A stretch of 6,489 bases of DNA from Phycisphaerae bacterium. GTDB taxonomy: Bacteria > Planctomycetota > Phycisphaerae > UBA1845 > Fen-1342. The stretch spans positions 1 through 6,489 of the forward strand of contig JAGVEP010000392.1 in NCBI GenBank assembly GCA_020058145.1, given 5' to 3'. Below the pieces are notes generated by a model. That model had not been told where the DNA came from and ran no database searches. It saw only the letters and a list, made by a program, of their open reading frames with translations. A program made the position numbers and the translations under genes. Within the stretch, counting starts at the first letter, position 1, and each line of letters begins with the position of its first letter. This document shows positions 5,944 to 6,489 of the stretch, piece by piece.

Positions 5944-6489
5944 CGCCCGGAAGATCCGCAAACCCAACTGCTGCGCCGGCTGTGCCGCGCTGAGATCGGG
6001 CTGATCGAGCAGCGGACGGCGTTTGTCCCTCAACTCCAGCAGGCCTTGCACGAATATTACCCGGCCGCGTTGGAAGCGTTCGACGATTGGACGGCGCCGG
6101 CGGCGTGGGAATTCGTGGCACGCTTCCCGACGCCTGCAGCGCTGGTGCCGGCCGGCCCGCGCCGCTGGCAGAAGTTCCTGCACGTGCAGCGCCTGTATTG
6201 CCCGACGACGGCGGAGAAACGTCTGGCGATCTTCGCGCGGGCGGCGGAGTTCGCCAGCCCGTCGGCCGCCGTGACGACGGCCAAGAGTCTGTTGGCGCTG
6301 ACGCTCGTCAAACCGTTGCGTACGCTGGCAGCGCAGCTCAAGGAGTATCGCCGGCGGATCGCGCCGGCCTTTGCCGATCATCCGGAGGCCGATATTTTCA
6401 GTTCGTTGCCGGGCGGCGGCCAGAAACTGGCCCCGCGGCTGCTGGGCGCGAGCGGCGCAAACCGCGCGGTGTTTGCGTCGGCCGAAGCG
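5944..6489 (+). pseudogene. IS110-family transposase, 5'-truncated, runs off window
   Basis: The frame in register with 5971 reads without a stop to the last base. It starts matching at RPEDPQTQLLRRL (5944 on), the linker after the N-terminal DEDD domain in IS110-family (piv-like) transposases. It continues through the helical region ('HEYYPAALEAF', 'FPTPAAL') to SLPGGGQKLAPRLL at about 6397-6441, the conserved helix-hairpin-helix-like segment at the start of the C-terminal domain. No frame upstream of 5944 encodes the expected N-terminal RuvC-like domain with its acidic residues, and no start codon with a ribosome binding site is seen, so this copy should be inactive unless supplied by a chimeric start. 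The catalytic C-terminal serine region lies beyond the window. Family identification is by motif memory. Confidence 0.7.

Noticed and set aside
5944..6381. Long minus-strand open frame over the transposase region
   Set aside because: It is codon-register antisense to the IS110 reading and Arg/Gln-rich there; only the tail left of about 5943 looks protein-like.
1..6489. tRNA, rRNA, CRISPR array or riboswitch
   Set aside because: I saw no T-loop/CCA pattern, no regularly spaced direct repeats with unique spacers, and no recognisable riboswitch core on either strand; weak or novel RNAs cannot be excluded by eye.

Overview
The window is GC-rich (roughly two thirds G+C), with ordinary bacterial gene structure: AUG or GUG starts with purine-rich ribosome binding sites, short intergenic gaps and one start/stop overlap. 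A large secreted DUF3352-like protein, a DUF4097 lipoprotein and a DapA with an AVKHATGS active-site strand make a planctomycete-type bacterium my best guess. That is inference from gene style; no marker gene here settles the phylum.

Layout. Bases 1-398 hold no convincing gene. They contain a GC-rich hairpin (3-21), a good intrinsic terminator (123-152) that probably closes a gene to the left, and a leader with a 10-bp AT-rich palindrome (273-282). Two co-directional envelope genes follow: a 654-residue exported DUF3352-like protein (399-2363) and a 311-residue lipoprotein (2432-3367) whose C-terminal part is a very regular TNG-repeat beta-solenoid of the DUF4097 type. Converging on them from the minus strand is a small DinB-fold protein (3389-3877).

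The 105-bp divergent spacer between dinB and the next gene carries two inverted copies of a GGGTC-AG-GACCC hairpin, which looks like a REP/BIME-type element. To the right, folP (3983-4831) and dapA (4828-5703) form a translationally coupled pair (ATGA overlap) linking folate and lysine/diaminopimelate synthesis. This FolP is unusual: its motifs resemble the Sul1/Sul2 sulfonamide-resistance enzymes and their chromosomal relatives more than textbook FolP.

After dapA the DNA becomes accessory. It has a weak terminator hairpin, a degenerate CCCTC/GAGGG dispersed-repeat-like element, an 8-bp tandem triplet, the apparent tail of an unidentified minus-strand gene ending at 5821, and a 5'-truncated IS110-family transposase (about 5944 to the window end).

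I see no RNA gene, no CRISPR array and no obvious multi-gene defence or novel system. The most interesting items are the Sul-like FolP, the inverted hairpin pair in its divergent promoter region, and the near-perfect 18-residue solenoid repeat.
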